From assembly GCF_000753865.1 (NCBI RefSeq), contig NZ_JQFW01000001.1, forward strand, positions 62,001 through 126,000: a stretch of DNA of 64,000 bases. The letters run 5' to 3'. The notes under the pieces were generated by a model. It did no database searches and was not told where the DNA came from. It saw only the letters and a program-made list of their open reading frames with translations. The stretch comes from Alteromonas sp. LOR. Lineage in GTDB: Bacteria > Pseudomonadota > Gammaproteobacteria > Enterobacterales > Alteromonadaceae. Positions 60,799 to 64,000 of this stretch are shown piece by piece. Positions within the stretch are counted from its first letter, which is position 1. Each line of letters starts with the position of its first letter. A program made the position numbers and the translations under genes.

Positions 60799-63700
60799 CA
60801 GTTAGCAATCATTTAATAACGGGTAGAAGCGAAAACTATCTTATACATGAAATTCGTAGTGCTCTTAAAACGGCTACCGATATTGAAATTGCAGTTTCTT
60901 TTATCCGTAACTCTGGATTAAACCTGCTGTTTCAGGATATTGAAGATGCAATGCAATCAAAAGAGCGACAGGTAAGCTTATCGCTCTTAACATCAGACTA
61001 TATGAACATCACCGAACCTCAAGCTCTCAAGCAATTGATGCTGCTTAGCGAGCGTGGTGCCGACATTCGAATATTTGAGAGCAAACAAGCCACCAGCTTT
61101 CATTTAAAGTCATACATTTTCGTAAAAAATAATGAATACGGTATGCAAAAAGCTAGTGCTTTTATTGGCTCAAGCAACATCAGTAAAACAGCTCTTACCG
61201 ACGGCATAGAGTGGAATTACCGAATAGATTTCCCCAATGAAAAAGATCGTGAGGCGACAGATAGAATCCAGCAAATTCGTAGTGAGTATAGTCATCTATT
61301 CACGCTTCAACAGGTTAAGCCACTCACCTTTGATTGGATAAAAGAATACGAAATTCGCTACAACGCAGCTAGAAAAGTGACGCCTTTATACTCTTCAGTT
61401 TCGCTTCCAGATGAAGCAGAACATGAAATCCCCTCTCCCAAAGAACACCAAACTGCTGCGCTGCAGGCGCTTAATCAAGCACGTGAAGGTGGCACAGTTA
61501 AGGGCTTAGTGGTGCTGGCCACCGGTATGGGCAAAACCTATTTAGCCGCTTTTGATGCGGCGCAATTCGATGCAACAAAAGTTTTATTTGTTGCTCATAG
61601 GGAAGAGATCTTACTGCAAGCAGAAACGAGCTTTTTAAAAATACTGCCAAACAAAAAAGTGGGCAGATATAGCGGAAAACAGAAAGATCGTGAGTACGAC
61701 ATGCTGTTTGCCTCAGTGCAGACAATAGGTCAAGCAAGCCACCTTAATCAGTTCGAATCTACTACATTCGATTTTATCGTAGTTGATGAATTTCATCATG
61801 CCGCAGCTAATGGCTATAAGAGATTATTAGAACACTTCACTCCTAAATTTATGTTGGGCTTAACTGCAACGCCAAATAGAACAGATGGAAGTGACATTTT
61901 AAAGCTTTGTGATAACAACCTAATTTATCAACAAGATTTATTTGACGGGGTAAAGGCGGAGGTACTTTGTCCGTTCTCTTATTACGGTATATTTGATAAG
62001 GAAGTGGATTATGAACATTTACCTTGGAGAAACGGTAGGTTCGACCCAGAAAAACTTTCTAATAAGTTAGCGACAAAGTCGCGTGCAAAACACGCGCTGA
62101 ATGAATGGAAAGAAAAGGCTCAACGTACTTCATTAGCGTTTTGTGTGTCTCGAAGACATGCAGATTACATGGCAGATTATTTCAACCAGCAAGGCGTTAA
62201 CGCTGCTAGTGTTCACTCCGATTCGTCACTTACTCGCAGTGAGGCGCTCGAGAATTTAAGTAACGGCGATATTGATATTTTGTTCTCAGTCGATCTTTTC
62301 AATGAAGGTGTAGATTTACCGCAAATAGATACTGTGCTTCTGCTACGCCCGACAGAATCTAAAATCTTATTTTTACAACAAATGGGCCGTGGCTTACGTC
62401 AAAGCGAAGGAAAAGAAAGGTTGGTCATTCTTGATTTTGTGGGTAACCACCACAGCTTTTTAAATCGCCCTGAAATGTTACTTTCAAGCATTGTTGATAA
62501 ACCACTGAACAGACAACAAATCGTAAGAGCGGCAAAGAATGCAAATCAACTGCTACCTGACGGGTGCTACGTTAATTTTGAACTGGAATTCATCGAATTT
62601 CTTGAAAACCTTTCGGAAGATCAGCTTGATAAGCAATACGATAGCTTAAAAAACACACTAGGACGAAGACCAACTTTCACTGAGTTTTATAATGCCGGTG
62701 CGAACATGGATAAGCTTCGCAAAAACCGGGGTTCATGGTGGGAATTTGTTGATAGCAAAGGCGACCTTACTGCCGACGAATTAGAAGCACTAGAGCTGCA
62801 TTTGCAATGGTTTAAAGATTTAGCAGTAACAAGAATCTCGAAGTGCTACAAACTAGTGCTACTGGCAACACTCATTGAACAACGCGCCTTTCAAACGCAA
62901 ACCAGTATTGAGGATTTAGCTGAATGGGCTAGAGAATGGTTTATAAGTAATCCTGAATGGATTGCCGATTTACCAGAGAGTAAACAGGACTTAAAAACAC
63001 TCAGTAGAACTGCTTGGAAAAGCCATTGGCGCAGCAACCCAATTAAGTTTTGGTGTACTGAAGAACCAGAATCCAAGGTAGCTTGGTTTGATATCAACGC
63101 GCAGCGTTTCGGATTTAATCAGAGTGTTAAGGCATCTCACACTGTTACGTTCTTAGAAATGACCAATGAAGTTAATAGACAACGTTTAGCTGCCTACAAG
63201 CTTAGACATTTAACCACTCACAAAAGCGCAAATAACGTCATTGACTTTCCAAGTGTCGAGCAGCTGCCGTTTTTCCCAGATATAAAGATTGCGTGTGGTC
63301 ATTTCAAAACAGGAAACGCAGAAGCCTCAGAACTTGTAAATGCACCAATTGGTTTCGGAAACTTGGATAGTTCAAAGCACTTTGTAGCTCGTGCATCGGG
63401 CAACTCTATGAACGGTGGTAGGGACCCAATTTATGACGGTGACTATTTGTTACTAGAACAAATCACCTCAAATAATGCAGGAAGTATAAGTAACACAACA
63501 GTAGCGATAGAGCGGCAAGATACTTCTGGTGATAATCAGTACTTACTAAGGAAAGTGCGAAAAAATAATGACGGCACATATACACTTAGGGCCGCTAATC
63601 CCGATTATGATGATATTAACGCTAGCGAAGACATGGTGACATTTGCTCGCTTAAAAGGAAAAGTAGACCCACTGCAACTGTTTGTTGGTCAGGAATTTAT

Positions 63701-64000
63701 GCGAGAGGATATTCCGCCGCTGTTTAATGAAGAGTTCAACCCAGGGAACTGGCAATCAGGACATGTGGTATTGAAGGAAAAAAATGCACAAATTCTTCTG
63801 GTTACATTAAACAAACAAGGTAAGGCAGAAGACCATCAGTATCATGACTATTTTATTGACGATAAACAGTTTCATTGGCAATCTCAAAATAGCACTTCGC
63901 CAGCGAATAAGCGCGGTCGAGAGATTGTTCAACATGAAAAAATAGATAGTTCAGTCTATTTGTTTATTCGAGAGAGTAAGCTCAGAGGGAAAACTGCTTC
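60795..64000 (+). CDS. PLD-nuclease / SF2 helicase / S24-like / DUF3427 fusion, partial at window end
   Basis: ATG 60795 overlaps the methyltransferase stop and the frame stays open to the window edge (1068 codons, no stop). Residues 1-165 are a PLD-like nuclease: HLK at 103-105, GSSN at 125-128. Residues 215-560 are a superfamily 2 helicase: ATGMGKT 242-248, DEFHH 331-335, LTATP 356-360, QMGRGLRQ 529-536. Around 865-960 is a LexA/S24-like peptidase fold with Ser871 in SGNSM and candidate Lys920. The end matches DUF3427 (GHVVLKEKNAQILLVTLNK, FHWQSQNST). DNA repair or phage defence is inferred; homologues are widespread but little studied. Confidence 0.88.
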   Translation, partial: MTVSNHLITGRSENYLIHEIRSALKTATDIEIAVSFIRNSGLNLLFQDIEDAMQSKERQVSLSLLTSDYMNITEPQALKQLMLLSERGADIRIFESKQATSFHLKSYIFVKNNEYGMQKASAFIGSSNISKTALTDGIEWNYRIDFPNEKDREATDRIQQIRSEYSHLFTLQQVKPLTFDWIKEYEIRYNAARKVTPLYSSVSLPDEAEHEIPSPKEHQTAALQALNQAREGGTVKGLVVLATGMGKTYLAAFDAAQFDATKVLFVAHREEILLQAETSFLKILPNKKVGRYSGKQKDREYDMLFASVQTIGQASHLNQFESTTFDFIVVDEFHHAAANGYKRLLEHFTPKFMLGLTATPNRTDGSDILKLCDNNLIYQQDLFDGVKAEVLCPFSYYGIFDKEVDYEHLPWRNGRFDPEKLSNKLATKSRAKHALNEWKEKAQRTSLAFCVSRRHADYMADYFNQQGVNAASVHSDSSLTRSEALENLSNGDIDILFSVDLFNEGVDLPQIDTVLLLRPTESKILFLQQMGRGLRQSEGKERLVILDFVGNHHSFLNRPEMLLSSIVDKPLNRQQIVRAAKNANQLLPDGCYVNFELEFIEFLENLSEDQLDKQYDSLKNTLGRRPTFTEFYNAGANMDKLRKNRGSWWEFVDSKGDLTADELEALELHLQWFKDLAVTRISKCYKLVLLATLIEQRAFQTQTSIEDLAEWAREWFISNPEWIADLPESKQDLKTLSRTAWKSHWRSNPIKFWCTEEPESKVAWFDINAQRFGFNQSVKASHTVTFLEMTNEVNRQRLAAYKLRHLTTHKSANNVIDFPSVEQLPFFPDIKIACGHFKTGNAEASELVNAPIGFGNLDSSKHFVARASGNSMNGGRDPIYDGDYLLLEQITSNNAGSISNTTVAIERQDTSGDNQYLLRKVRKNNDGTYTLRAANPDYDDINASEDMVTFARLKGKVDPLQLFVGQEFMREDIPPLFNEEFNPGNWQSGHVVLKEKNAQILLVTLNKQGKAEDHQYHDYFIDDKQFHWQSQNSTSPANKRGREIVQHEKIDSSVYLFIRESKLRGKTA

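Overview
The window looks like a chromosomal segment of a marine gammaproteobacterium of the Alteromonas type. This is inferred from the gene content: a hemC-hemD-hemX-hemY cluster, a gmk/rpoZ/spoT/ridA/trmH/recG/rsmJ run, a ycjX-ycjF pair, a TonB-dependent receptor with an Alteromonas-like signal peptide, and a PEP-CTERM protein with the VPAP-type motif. No rRNA, tRNA or CRISPR array was recognised.

Layout. 0.3-6.6 kb: a membrane protein with a degenerate GGDEF domain overlapping an AraC-type regulator, a two-gene peptide-ligase-like operon (ATP-grasp ligase plus GNAT/C39-peptidase fusion), and two small envelope proteins. 6.6-15.7 kb: a variable accessory block with small unknown genes, an HNH nuclease with a possible modified-DNA reader, an Abi/HEPN protein, and a decayed type I restriction subunit (5'-truncated and split by one nonsense codon). 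15.7-21.4 kb: a Fur-box-controlled iron(III) ABC transporter operon with a periplasmic protein at its head and a flavoprotein at its tail. 21.7-29.7 kb: housekeeping genes on the minus strand. 29.8-43.9 kb: esterase, diguanylate cyclase, heme cluster, ThrE-like exporter, ycjX/ycjF, metallo-hydrolase, LysR regulator and acyl-CoA dehydrogenase. 44-47.9 kb: a TonB-dependent receptor and a small outer-membrane barrel. 48.0-52.5 kb: an extracellular nuclease ending in a dockerin-like module, followed by a cohesin-like PEP-CTERM protein. 52.5-57 kb: two toxin-antitoxin modules flanking a PLP enzyme, then a two-component system. 57-64 kb: a membrane protein, a TPR-GGDEF protein, and a methyltransferase coupled to a PLD-helicase-S24/DUF3427 protein that runs off the window.

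The most interesting unit is the nuclease/cohesin pair. A good Pho-box match precedes a secreted DNase with a C-terminal dockerin, and the next gene, 33 bp away, encodes a secreted cohesin with an exosortase sorting tail. Together they suggest a phosphate-starvation-induced DNase held at the cell surface by a one-cohesin scaffold. Other notable items are a ladder of ATGA-coupled micro-ORFs between a sensor kinase and its response regulator, a 17-bp tandem duplication that shifted the end of the TonB-dependent receptor past its normal aromatic terminus, a 200-bp fold-back element, and 15-bp tandem repeats behind an esterase gene. All functional statements rest on motif recognition by eye; no database search was run.
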